The notes below the pieces were generated by a model, which saw only the letters and a program-made list of their open reading frames with translations, was not told where the DNA came from and made no database searches. Below, in pieces: positions 45,645 through 56,417 of a DNA stretch of 64,000 bases (position 1 is the stretch's first letter; the number at the start of each line of letters is the position of its first letter). The position numbers were made by a program, and so were the translations under genes. The stretch comes from Yamagishiella unicocca (lineage: Eukaryota > Chlorophyta > Chlorophyceae > Chlamydomonadales > Volvocaceae): positions 186,001 through 250,000 of the forward strand of contig BDSL01000044.1 in assembly GCA_003116995.1 (NCBI GenBank), given 5' to 3'.

Positions 45645-48303
45645 GTCGACAACGCAAGGCGGTCGAGCCGGGTGCTGCTACCTTCGGGTAAAAAAACACT
45701 GGTTGGAGAGGCGCAGTGCCGGAGGGCGTGGCGTGCCTTTGGCGTGCCGGTGTGCGTGACTAACGATATTGTGACTAACGATATTGTGCTTGCTCGCTCA
45801 GAGGGAGGTGACGGGAAATGAGCCCAGCTCGGGGCTATATTAGTTTTTGGAAGAGGCTGAGACCGTCGGGTCGCGCATCGTGATCACGTGATTGCTTCGC
45901 TAGGACCTAGGAGCACCTAGGACGTGGTGTCGAGCAAATGGCACCTGCTGGGATTCAACGATTTCAAACCCTTCGATGCCGCGCAAGGCCCACGACACTC
46001 CTATGGACGTTACATGATGTTCAAGGCAGGCAATGGCACTTCAAGCGCATGCCCGCTGCTACTACGTCATGCCGTACGTGCTGATGTTCAAGGTTTCGAG
46101 CTTGCCTCGCAAGCTGATGTCCTTAGACGCCACACGTGTATGTTGCACACTGGCTGTCCGCAACCTGCAAAGCAATGCTAAACCAGCCGAGCGCGGTCGA
46201 AAAGCCCTCATGGCGAATCGATCTCGCGTACGAATAGAGCAGCTGCGAGCTAGCCGTCGCCGCTTCCGGGTGGCTATGCGTCCTTGTGAGCTGCCGCACG
46301 TAAAGAAAATGTTTCACAATAGAACCCACTGTACCCGTTACAACAAAGAAAGTGAACCGTTAGTGGGACAGGGTTACAGGGACCCAAAGGGCTCTACCTA
46401 GCCTACAGTCGAATAAACTTGACTGTTTGTTCGACTGGCTGGCTAGCAGTAGTCAAGGTGAGGCATGGCGAGGTCAGCCTGGGTCAGCACCCCTTCCACA
46501 AATGCCATCTCGCTACAAATGTCACCTTATTCCTAAAGGTCAAAGTCATCGGCTCCATCTTGAATTCCTACTCCTGGCTCGGCGCGACAAGGTGGTGGCG
46601 GAGGTCGGTAGGGAATGCCGCGGCGGTATAAGCCTTACCGATTTACTGGGTTGACCTGTGGGTCACTGGCGGGGAAGGGTCGGCAGTCGGCGCTACAAAA
46701 GGCACATTCCTTGCAAAAAATAGCGACGATGTTTCATCGCAGCCTCGCGTAGCCTATGCGCTGTGACTGTGTTGCTGGCCGCTGCAAACCTTTCAGAGCC
46801 CAGTTACGTCACCATCGCATCCCTTTTACGTCCTATTTACCGTCCGTCTTACACCGCACGTCCTGGTTTTGGCCTGCCGCATGTGCCTTTGAACGTATAC
46901 GACGCGAGGCGACGCCCTTTCAAGTACCTAACAGCTCAGCTGTCGCCCTTCCTGCTCGTGACCCGCAGGCCTCTGGACGAAGCGACTTGCTCAATGGCTC
47001 CTCAACAGGATCGATGGCTTGTATGGACAGCAAGCAGGTGATATGACGGTCGCAGAGAAGGCGCGCGCTGTGATGAAGATTTCGACTCGACTGAGCAGCG
47101 ACAGGAGGGCTACATCGATCGTCGCCTTTATGCGTGCCGCTCTTCCAGCCGACGCGTTTGCGGGGAGGCGTTTTGAGGTGGCATTGACTTTCGGGCGGTA
47201 ACGTATCTGCAGGTTGGCTACTGGGGTTGGACTGGGCCGCTCGCGGATCGTCCAGCAAGTTGCTCAGTTTCCCGCTGGTTCTGGACACTGACATCCCGGC
47301 GTGGCTGGTTCGGGGAAGCCGACCCTGCCCAGCGGCCCTCATTTGCTGGATCTCAGCGGCAGCAGCCGCTGCCGCCACTGCTGTCACTGCTACGCGTAGG
47401 AGCACCAAGGCGCGGAGGCACTCGGGAGCAGCAGTCACTGGCTCACTGCGCAGCGCCAGCAATTAGCGGAGCCATCGCGTCGGCAGGCAGTTGTAGTAGT
47501 AACTGTTACAGTGGGTTCCAGACCAGGAGGTAGAACCAGTTACGGTGGGTTCCAGACCAGAAGCTGCCACAAGGCAGCAGTTGCAAGGGTCAGCGCCGTG
47601 GGTCCATCGGTACCTGTGCCTGCTGCTCACCGGCCAAAGTTACCCGCCCACTCAGCACAGCTTAGGCTTTCAGCCGCCACCAATGTACAGCCTGAACCGA
47701 CAGCGACAGCCACCACTCAACCCAGGCCGGCGGCGGGGGCGGCGGCAGCTGTGCAGGGAGCTCAGCTGTGGAAGGCTGCGCCATGCCTTGGCTCTGGGCC
47801 GCGGCCCCCAGAGGGCGGTGGTGGCATCGGCTGGCGGTGGTGGCATCGGCTGGCGCTGCAAGGCTCAACACGGTGGGGGTGTTGGGGGCGGGGGCCGGTC
47901 CTCCCAGGGGCTTGCACAGTCGCGACGAGGGAGGCGGTGGGGAGCTGCAGGTGGCACGCTAGGTGGCACGCTAGGTGGCACGCTAGGTGGCACCTAGGCT
48001 TCCGTCGTTTTCCTGTCGAGGGGGGGATGCGCGAGTGCAGGCGAGATGTGAACGCGATACGGCAGGCTTTTACGGTTAGTGGGTTGTGTAAACAAAGCGA
48101 GCGGTGAACACGGCGGTCTTGTTGGGTGGTAGGTACAGGATGCAAAGGGGGGGCGGTGCTAAGGGAGGCTTGGCGGATTGGCAGGTTTGACGGGAGCCAT
48201 TAAGGGGACGACTGGAACCAGCCATATTACGCAGTCGAAGTGTATGTCTGGAGTCACAATAACGGGCACACGAATGCTGGAAATCCCCCAAAATGTTAAA
48301 ATT
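45645..48303. other. Intergenic, array copy 3 promoter to tRNA-Leu
   Basis: 2.7 kb with no supported gene. It contains the direct repeat GTGACTAACGATATT (twice near 45757-45785), palindromic-repeat copies (46322-46345, 47493-47560), and short GC-rich tandem repeats at 47817-47850 and 47951-47996 (12-bp GTGGCACGCTAG unit, about four copies). A - strand frame at 46920-47462 has a hydrophobic Ala/Val stretch but no eight-cysteine exons follow. Confidence 0.45.
47493..47560 (+). repeat. Array-specific palindromic repeat, tandem copy
   Basis: AGTAACTGTTACAGTGGGTT then CCAGACCAGGAGGTAGAACC, immediately followed by a second partial copy from AGTTACGGTGGGTTCCAGAC. Confidence 0.75.
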
Positions 48304-48406
48304 GACGAGGACGGGATTTGAACCCGCGCCCTTACGGACTAGTAGATTCTCCTATTGCATCGGATAGTCCTGAAACTAGCGCCTTAGACCGCTCGGCCAC
48401 CTCGTC
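48304..48406 (-). tRNA. tRNA-Leu (anticodon CAG) with intron
   Basis: On the - strand the acceptor stem GACGAGG pairs with CCTCGTC. The D arm is GCCGAGCGGTCTAAGGC. The anticodon stem CTAGT/ACTAG closes a loop TT-CAG-G-T, with a 24-nt intron (48368-48345) after position 37. A class II variable arm (around TCCGTAAGGGC) precedes the T arm GCGGG-TTCAAAT-CCCGT. The anticodon reads CUG leucine codons. CCA is not encoded. The class II shape and intron position fit nuclear tRNA-Leu. Confidence 0.93.
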
Positions 48407-48462
48407 CTGAATATCTCGATGCAAATTGAGGAAGCCAGAAATATATAGACACTTATCTGTAT

Positions 48463-50373
48463 AAGGCCCTCCAATCGTCCCTTGCCGCCACCGCTCCCGG
48501 GGTGCCTCGCCCATCCCCTTCTCCCCCGCCCCCTGCCCTCGCTGGCCTTCGGATCGTGTCCGCTGCGGTGGCGCTGGGCATCCCCTTCACCAATCCGCCT
48601 GCCGCCCCCGTCCTCGATTGGGCGTCACGGATGTCGGAGGCCCGCCGCCGTCTCCAAAAGATCTCCCGCATGGCCCTGTCGATGTTCGGCCGTGCCACTG
48701 CGGCTGCAGCTTATGCTCTCCATATGGCGACGTACCACATGGAGCACTCGGGGCTGCCGCCGGCGGAGGTCCTTGCTGGCATCATGGCCCTTGTCGCAAA
48801 GCTGGTGGATCGGGAGCTAGGCCCTGATGACGCCCAGCGCCGTTTCACTGGTGTCCCCCTCCGCCTGCTCTCCGGTCATCCCACCATCGGCGGCTTCGGT
48901 GTACTGCCCCTTCGGCTGCATGTCCTCAGCCGGCATGCCAAGTGGAGCCTGACGGTCGCCCGCTCCGCGCTGCAGCCCCCGGCTGCCCGCGCGCCGTGGA
49001 TCCGGATTGCGGTCTCCTTCCTCTCTACCCTCCACCCTGCCTTCCGCCCGCTGGCCGTCACCACAGCTCGCCCGGATGGCCCGTGGCTCGGCGCCCCCTT
49101 CAGCTTGCCCCCGGACATCCACCGGCTTGCCACGAGCCTCGGTCACCTCCCCCCCCTGTCTGACGTCGCGGACCCCCCCCTGGAGCCGGGCGTCTGGTGC
49201 TTCAACGCGCCGCTGTGGGGCAACCCGCTCCTGCCCAACGCGGGGGCGCCGGGCCGGCGGCCGGGGTTGGAGGCTATCCATGGCCCCCTCACCATGTGCC
49301 GCCGCCTGCTGACCGTCGGCGACGCCGTCCGGGTGCAGGACGCTATGACCGCGTTTGAGGTGGAGCGCGCCCATGCCCTGGCGACGACGCCGGGCATGGC
49401 CATCTTCAGCCGGCTGGCTGAGCGCTGGACGACGCTCGTACGGCACGAGCTGGCGCCCTCCGAGCTGGCCATGGGTGCGCTCCAAGATCGCATCGCGGCG
49501 CGGGCTGCGGTGGCCGCTCTCCTTTCTGACATCTCGCCCGCATGGCTCGCTGCTGCTCGCCTGGCGCCCGATGGCCCCGCCCCGCCGTCGCCTGACGAGG
49601 TGGATGCTCTCCTCCTTGCTCGCCTGGGGTGGCGGCTGGGTGTGGACGCCGTGCTGCCCCTCACCTCCTTCACCGTCAAGCTGGGCACCCTGCTCCAGGC
49701 GGCGGAACTGGAGCGCCCCAGGCAGGCCTGTCATGCGGCGTATGTGCGGGAGGCGCTCGGGCTGTCCCCTGCTGTGGCTGCCACGCCCGAGGCGGCCCTT
49801 GTGGCGTTACGCGCGGTATGGCGGCGGTTGTGGAAGCGTCTTAAGTGGGAGCCGCGGTGGAAGGAGGTCCTCTGGCGGCTGGCGGTTGACGGGGTGCCCA
49901 TGCCGGGCTCCTCCCACCTCCCGCTGGTCCCACCCGAACCGTGTGCTTGCGGCTGTTACCCCGCTGCAGCGGGTGTGGCCGAGTCGCCGCGCTTGCATCA
50001 CTTTTGGTCTTGCCCCCTCGTCCGCCCGCTCTGGGATGAACTGGAAGTCTGCTGTGGATGCGGGGTCACGCGTGAGCATGTGTGGTTGTGTGTGTCGCCG
50101 GATCCGACCACTGTGCTGCAGTGTGTGTGGGATGTGGTGGCGTTGGCGGCGCTCAACGCGATGGAGTGGGCGCGCCGGTACATACACTCTCATCGGCTCC
50201 CCGGCCCCACCCTCCCTGCTGCTATGCGTTCTGGCCTCCTTGCTAAGTTCTGGGCCTTGCTGCGGGACTTTGCGGGCTTGGGTTTGCCCCGCAAGGACTG
50301 GGGTGACGTGGGGGTGGACCACCCATTTTTGTTCGTAACCGGGGGTCGGCTCATGTGCGCCGTGCCGCCCTAG
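48463..50373 (+). mobile_element. 5'-truncated LINE (non-LTR retrotransposon) polymerase fragment
   Basis: One open frame of over 620 codons, entered without an ATG (open from about 48463), ending TAG at 50373. The start reads ALGIPFTNPPAAPVLDW, then FGRATAAAAYALHMATYHME, typical of the region after the reverse transcriptase domain of algal LINE polyproteins. Near the end PEPCACGCYP followed by LHHFWSCPLVRPLW is a zinc-binding RVT-type motif. The RT catalytic core and endonuclease are absent, so the copy is 5'-truncated, as usual after target-primed reverse transcription. The insertion begins about 60 bp from the 5' end of tRNA-Leu. The long intact frame without stops suggests a recent insertion. 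Assignment to a LINE clade needs comparison. Confidence 0.75.
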
Positions 50374-51500
50374 CTAGCCTGCCTTGGCTGCTGTTTGTTC
50401 TTTCGTTCTTTCTTTCCTGGTGCCACCTTTGCTGGTTCGAGATACGAGTGGTGCGGGTGATGGGCAGGTGAGCCAATGGGGGCTTTTGTGGTGGTTTTGA
50501 CGCGTAAGGGTGGCCTGCATGGGGCCGTGTCCTGCCGTCGCTTGTGCTGACTTTGCATGATGCTGTTTGCCTGCTGTTGCCCGTACCCGACCTTGGTTCC
50601 GTGTCTCTTCCGCAGTGCTTTCCCGCCGGGATAAGGGCGGGTGCCGCCTGTCGTGCGGCCACTGTAACGCGGTCTCTCTCTCTCTGGATTCGACGCTGGG
50701 TTCGACGCTGGGTTCGACGCTGGGTTCGACGCTGGATTGTACATTTATATGTAGGTGTCGCGAGGACTGGTGTCTCCCTTGGCATTGTTTCGAGGGAGCT
50801 GCGGGACCGTGCGGTCGCCACGTGGGGCCGTGGGGTTTTGGTAGTAGATGCGGGGCTTTGTGGCGCTTGGGATCTCTCCCGTACAAAAAGTGAGGGATGG
50901 TTGGCCCTGACCATCCCCTGCTGCGGGTCGTTGCGGGTCATCAGCTGCTGTGTATTCGCCCCGCGACCACTGAAAGGTCTGCTTACGTCCTGGCTGGTTG
51001 ATTATCGACGTGATATTCTTTTTCCCTTGTAACCGGTTGCTTGCTTGCGCGCTATGCGTGGGAAACTTGTTGGATCTCAAATGGCGGGGTTCTGCTCGGT
51101 TTGTTCAGGCGCTTTGCTGTTTTCTCTATGTGAGGGGCTGCGTGGGCTACAGCAGTTGCTGTACTGCTGATGGTGGGCCCTTTTGAGCTAATTCTCCCAG
51201 GGTGCTTATTGCCGCTCTTTGTTCTTTGTGCACGTTTGTGCCCTGTTTGGGGATTTTGGTGATTGTACAGTTGGCTGGGTTCTTTCTCCTTCCTGCGCCT
51301 CTTTCAGCTGGTGAGAGGCCCGGTGACTCTACCTGTCTGCTAAAACCAGACCCCACGAACCCTCTGCACGTGGAACATAAGGACCGGAAGCAAGGCAGGG
51401 ATCATCAGGCGCCATTGCGTCCTCCCCACTGTCTCCGATCTTGTCCTGCTGCTGGCCTGTACGGCGGGCCTGCTGCATGACGGACAGCGGAACATGGTGA
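50374..51500 (+). mobile_element. Probable 3' UTR of the LINE copy
   Basis: T/G-rich sequence with no gene follows the LINE stop. A 12-bp tandem repeat (GTTCGACGCTGG) lies at 50689-50736. The 3' boundary was not located; array-type repeats resume at about 51575. Confidence 0.4.
50689..50736. repeat. 12-bp tandem repeat downstream of the LINE frame
   Basis: Four copies of GTTCGACGCTGG with slight variation at both ends, about 320 bp after the stop codon. Confidence 0.85.
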
Positions 51501-52282
51501 GATGCCGGTGCTGGCGGTTTGCACACCCCTCTCTACCCGGCATACCTGAAGCTCAATGGATTTGAGCCTCTACGACATAAATAGTACTGGTTACAGTGGG
51601 CTCCAGACCCAAAGGCAGAACCACCGGCCACATCACCGGACACTGAAGGTGACGAAAGAGACAGAAACCCAGCCGAACCGCACCAACGGTAAACCATCAA
51701 ATTACCCGTAAGCAGTCCAGGCGCAAAAACAGCAGCAGCCAGCACCCGGGGGGAAAATTAGCGCCGTAGGCTCAGCTTTCAGGAACCGACCATCAACACA
51801 CTTAACACTTAGCACTGCAACCGTTACAACAACAACTCTAGCAGACCCAGACTCTAGCAGACACTGTAACGACTACAACAACAACAACTCTAGCAGACCC
51901 GCAACCGGAGAACCAGTGGAGCGCCGCACGATATCCTGAAAACAACTGCCCGGCTCTCATAGAAGAAAGCACAAGCTCAAGCTCCGAGCAGGACACGCCC
52001 ACCTGGTACTGTTAAATATTAGGATCGTTACAGCGCACGTAATGTGCCCAGCGAACTCCCCTCAAAAGCCCATCCCTGCATCCCTGAACGGTCGCCCTCC
52101 GTTCTTCGTCGCCATTCGTCACCATCCACGGATGATTGATGCGCTCGTAGCCCGCGCTACCCTTGGCTCACCGCAAGCACCACCTTGTCAGGATATATAC
52201 CCGTTGATTGAGTAGTAACTGTGATGGTGGGTCGATTGTTAGTTATCGCCGTACGTATGCAACTTTTGTCGTACGTAGGTGC
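51501..52282. other. Intergenic between LINE and array copy 4
   Basis: Contains the long SINE-like repeat (51575-51725) and AAC-tailed palindrome pieces (51814-51838, 51863-51890) joined by a TCTAGCAGACCC repeat. No gene. Confidence 0.5.
51575..51725 (+). repeat. Dispersed SINE-like repeat, second long copy
   Basis: Homologous to 35830-36000 over about 150 bp. Starts with ACTGGTTACAGTGGGCTCCA. The reverse complement would end in ACTGTAACC, as the AAC-tailed short copies do. Confidence 0.6.
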
Positions 52283-55054
52283 TCATATGGGGCGCTCGGG
52301 GCAGTTTTTGTCCATGTATAGCGTGAACGGCCGGTTCAGGCTGACGCAGCGGGTCTCCAGGTAGAGGGCCACTGTGTATGACGCCGGTACGGTAAATCGA
52401 CGCGGGAGGGGCGACAAGGAAGAGTGTGTCAGTACTCATCTGGTCATCAGGTTGCCGAGATCAGTAACGTCCACTAAAGCGATAGGACGTCCAGGAAGAC
52501 ATTGTCATAGGGCCCCTCGCCCATGATCCGCGAATCAGCTCCAGGTTCCAATTTATACAACACAACCGACAACCGTTACAACAACAACAACAACGACAAC
52601 AGTAGTCCACGGGGCCCACTGTAACCGTTACCATAAACAGTCCAGGGCATAGCATGTGAGAAATGGCAAGCTGTAAAAACCGCTGGACACGTGCAGCATT
52701 ATAACACTTAAGGTGATGAGCGAGGCAGAGAAATAAACGGGAGCACGGGAGGCTGCGGGAGTGATGGCCGTCCGCCGACGCGCTGGAGGCTCGCGAGCAA
52801 AACACGCAAGGTCGCGTCCCCTTACTGCCCTCGCCGTCGGACGCAGCAAGCTAATCTCAGTGCGCCTGCAGCACCTGTCGCTCACCCTCACGCAACTGGT
52901 CCGTTTCCACGAACTCTCTGAACTCATCCAGCATGGGCGGAGAGCACAAGCAGTACTGCAGGAGGGAGGCGGGAGGCAGCAGTCGGTGGCGCCAGGGAGG
53001 GCCCGAGCGAGGCAGGTAGGGCGTCATCGATCGGTGGGCCGGACATCCGCAGTTTGTCGGGGGCAGGTGCAGCAGGGAGTGCGGGACTGCGGCTGCTGCC
53101 GAGTGCTGGGAACGAAGGAGTGAGCGGAGGCCTCCGGGGCCTCTTCACTGTTGTTGTTGTAATGGTTACAGTGGGTTCCGGACCAAGAGGTGGGTTTAGT
53201 TGATGTGCATGTGTATGTCCGTCCTGAGCCCTGATGATGATGAAACGGGCTCACCCGCAGCTCGATCATGGAAAAAAACATCTTCCTCTTCGGGAGATCG
53301 CGTGACAGCTAGGTAGCTAGGCAGGCGCCGCTGATGGCTGGGTAGAGGCATTCGCGTGTCCGTCGGCAGCAGCAGCAGGGGGCGGTCGTCTCTGCTTGCC
53401 CACGCCGCCCACCCATCCACGCGGTTCCAAACTGATCTTGCAACCCGCCCGCCCACGCGCTCGAACCCACCAGGTTGTTGAAGGCGCCCGCGGCCTCGCA
53501 GCACTTCACGGAGGGCGGGCCGGCCTTGGACAAGTAGTTTCGTAGCGTCTTGGTGTCCACCTGTGGTGAAGGCCGGTCGAGGGGTAGGGGTCGACGCAAG
53601 AGGGACGGACGGAGGCCCACAGCTGCCCTCGAAACTGACAACTGCCGTGCAGTGTTAACGGATTCGTTGGGCTGCATGCTAGGCTCCTGGGCTGACCCAT
53701 CCAAAGACGGCTCGCAGGGAGACGGTATGCCTGTTTTGCGATACCTATCCAAAGACGGCTCGCAGGGAGACGGTATGCCTGTTTTGCGATACCTATCCAA
53801 AGACGGCTCGCAGGGAGACGGTATGCCTGTTTTGTGAGACCTATCCAAAGACGGCTCGCAGAGAGACGGTATGCCTGTTTTGCGATACCTATCCAAAGAC
53901 GGCTCGCAGGGAGACGGTATGCCTGTTTTGTGAGACCTATCCAAAGACGGCTCGCAGGGAGACGGTATGCCTGTTTTGTGAGACCTATCCAAAGACGGCT
54001 CGCAGGGAGACGGTATGCCTGTTTTGTGAGACCTATCCAAAGACGGCTCGCAGGGAGACGGTATGCCTGTTTTGCGATACCTATCCAAAGACGGCTCGCA
54101 GGGAGACGGTATGCCTGTTTTGTCAGCCAAGCAAGGACAATAGATCCAAGGGCGCACTGCCTACATGGCTATCTAGTCAGCTCTGGGCAGTAAAGCTGCC
54201 ACCACCTGTGGGTTGAACTGGCGTCTCCACGCGAGCTTCTGAAAGGATGTGGCCCCGTGTAGGCATGGATGATTGGCTGGATGCCCCGCCGGCGATGGTC
54301 CAGCCGCTGATGTGGCGGGCGCCCGCCACTCCGCTTAGCTGGCCGCCCGCCACCCCGCCTAGCTGCCCCCCGCCACCCCGCTTAGCTAGCCCCCCGCCCC
54401 CCGCCACCCCGCCACGCACCCACCTTGATAGTTTCCACGGCGGTGGTGGCGTTGCCGGTCAGGGCCGTGGAGACGGCCAAAAGCTCGGCGCTGCAGTCGA
54501 TCTGCGTGCATGCGTGGGTTGCTGGGTTAGACAGTTCGCAGCGACCTTTGCGTTCCGCATGAAAAGCACCGCTGTCGCTCAAAACTACAAAGCGGGAAGG
54601 TTGTGCATGGGTGCCGGTGGGCCAGGGTCAAGGGGGCGAGGTCCGTCAGTATACATGGCCACTAGTCAGTATACATGGCCACTAGTCAGTATACGTAGCT
54701 TAATAGGAGCCCAGCGACTGCGAGGATTTACGGCACGCCGAGTTCGTTGAGCGCTGTTCGTGGCCGGTCCGGAGGCCGCTCGGCGCACCTAACCAACTGC
54801 CGTTGCCTGCCGTCGCGCTTCTTTGCTCCGATACCCCCCGATCGTACCCACGCGCTCACCTGGAAGTTCAGGCCCGTGAAGACGCACTTGGGAGGCACGG
54901 GCGGTGCGGCGAGGCAGCCGCTAGCGGTCAGCAGGACCGCCACCGCCACCGCCAGGAGCGCGCCGGCAGGCGGCGACACGGACAGCGCTGCGCCAGCCAG
55001 CCGGCCACGGCTGCGGCTGGTGGGGACGGAACGCCTGCTGGCCTTGGTGCCCAT
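52283..55054 (-). CDS. Secreted eight-cysteine protein 4 (8CM/LTP-like array)
   Basis: Five exons (- order): 55054-54860, 54501-54424, 53560-53471, 52955-52886, 52371-52283; 173 residues, phases 0, 0, 0, 1. Signal peptide core GALLAVAVAVLLTASGCLAA. Mature cysteines 57, 68, 111, 112, 123, 125, 153, 168: C-x10-C-x42-CC-x10-C-x-C-x27-C-x14-C. Landmarks: PPKCVFTGLNFQ, a sequon in LTGNATT, KCCEAAGAFNNL, YCLCSPPMLDEFREFV, RPFTLYMDKNCPERPI. It is closest to copy 3, from which it is separated by the tRNA and LINE. Intron 2 carries a nine-copy 48-bp minisatellite. Function unknown, as for its relatives. Confidence 0.82.
53146..53190 (+). repeat. Array-specific palindromic repeat, short copy
   Basis: GTTGTTGTTGTAATGGTTAC then AGTGGGTTCCGGACCAAGAGG, in intron 3 of array copy 4. 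An AAC-tailed copy in the other orientation lies in intron 4 at 52566-52592. Confidence 0.75.
53693..54128. repeat. 48-bp minisatellite in intron 2 of array copy 4
   Basis: Nine copies of a 48-bp unit starting TATCCAAAGACGGCTCGCAG. Two variants differ at the unit end (GCGATAC against GTGAGAC), and they are interspersed, as expected from unequal exchange. Confidence 0.95.
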
Positions 55055-56417
55055 TTCACCGTTGGCAGGATCGATGGCGAGCGTGACTGGGAGGCGGCCT
55101 CACTGAGCGACAGCTCCTGGCAAAATGTGCTTGGACGGGAAGTCTGCGGCGCCAACGGATACACCCTGCCAGAATCACAGCGCTTATATTCGGAGGGAAA
55201 AGCGTGGAAGCCTGGAGTACGGGCTGCCTCGCCGGTACGAAGGGCCGAGGATCCGGCGACCGTTGGCGACAGTACACATCCTTCGGACTCGCCGAGAAGG
55301 CGAGGCTTTCGAGTGCTTGACTTGGCAATGGCCTTTGCCCTTATTTATCCGATTCGTTCGCAATCGTTCTGCGATCTACTTCTGGCAGGACGCCGACACT
55401 TCTCGCTTGTTGACTTTTAGTTCGCTTTGTTGGTTGGCGTTTTGGCGCTCGGCCCGAAGTCCATCTCCGAGGGACCACCTCGATACGCCTCCCGCTTTAT
55501 GTTGTAGGGGCTCGCCGCTTCCGGACGATGCGAACAGCCATCCAAGGCTAGCTTTTCGAGCAACGCTGGCGCGCGGCGTTCGTTCCGAACGTACAAGTCA
55601 TCACAGATTCCCTTTGCCTTTCTGTTTCTGACGCCGCGTGAGCCGTCTTGCACACTGCACCCGCTTTATCATGTAGGACGGAGCTGTGCCTGCCATTGCA
55701 AAACACCACTGCCAGACCGGGCACGCATGCGCATGCCCGTCATTCGCTCTGCGTTATGAAGGAGCATCCGCGCTGCGTTAAACAGGAGAATTCGCGCTGT
55801 CTGTGCACGTATGTGTCGCAGCCGCCGGCAGCCGCCGGCAGCAGTGTCTCGCTGCACTGCGAGCGAGTGTTGTGACTGTTGTTACCGCTGTACAACGGCA
55901 TCCAAGCTCCTGTCCAAGTACAGGGCACGTGAGCTGTCACACATTGCTTAGCGGATTTCAATTTCCATGGCCACCGTCCTGCTGCTCATGCCAATCAACA
56001 CCCTTTGTGTGATCAAGGTATAAGCGCGCAGACAATTTGGCTCCTGAACTCGACTATCGGTTCGTCCCGCATCGCCAGTCCTGCTTACCCAAATGGCCCA
56101 TTTGGAGCTCATGTTAAACGCGCCGGTTCAATTAAGCAACCGATATGTTGCTGTTTGCCGGTGCTGCTGCTGCTGCTGCTGCCGCTGCTCGCTGCTGCCG
56201 TGACCCTGCTCGGCAGCGGACTGGCAGCGGAGCCCGTATGCAGCAGCCGAGGGGCACGAGTAGGCATAGGGCCCCCGACAAGCACGTAAGTTACACGTAT
56301 CGTACACATCGTAGAAGGCAACCCGGGACCCCGCCTGGGCTGAGCGTGCTGCTGCGAGTCCGTCCGTCCTCGAGTCATCATCGTCACGGCGCAGTACCAA
56401 CCGTCCGATCCCTAAGA
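55055..56417. other. Intergenic, array copy 4 promoter and TRM10 3' end
   Basis: 1.36 kb. TTACA at 56291-56295 (TGTAA on -) is a good poly(A) signal for the methyltransferase gene, 123 nt past its stop. A + frame at 55125-55631 lacks recognisable features. Short CTG run at 56163-56180. Confidence 0.5.
56291..56295 (-). terminator. TGTAA polyadenylation signal of the TRM10-like gene
   Basis: TGTAA on the - strand, 123 nt after the stop codon at 56418. Confidence 0.55.

Noticed and set aside
46920..47462. Possible fifth eight-cysteine gene (hydrophobic Ala/Val stretch, terminal NLQ-like end)
   Set aside because: No donor at the expected place, no PPxC motif, and no exon 2-5 relics; FNN-type exon 3 sequences occur only in the four called genes.
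48817..49734. Long - strand open frame opposite the LINE
   Set aside because: The + frame carries recognisable retrotransposon motifs over its whole length; the antisense frame is compositional.
35108..55054. Pherophorin or other Hyp-rich extracellular matrix family for the small secreted proteins
   Set aside because: No Pro/Hyp-rich rod and no pherophorin-type domain motifs; the eight-cysteine order and size differ.
55125..55631. 168-codon + frame upstream of array copy 4
   Set aside because: No recognisable motif, overlaps the expected promoter of copy 4, mixed composition typical of chance frames here.
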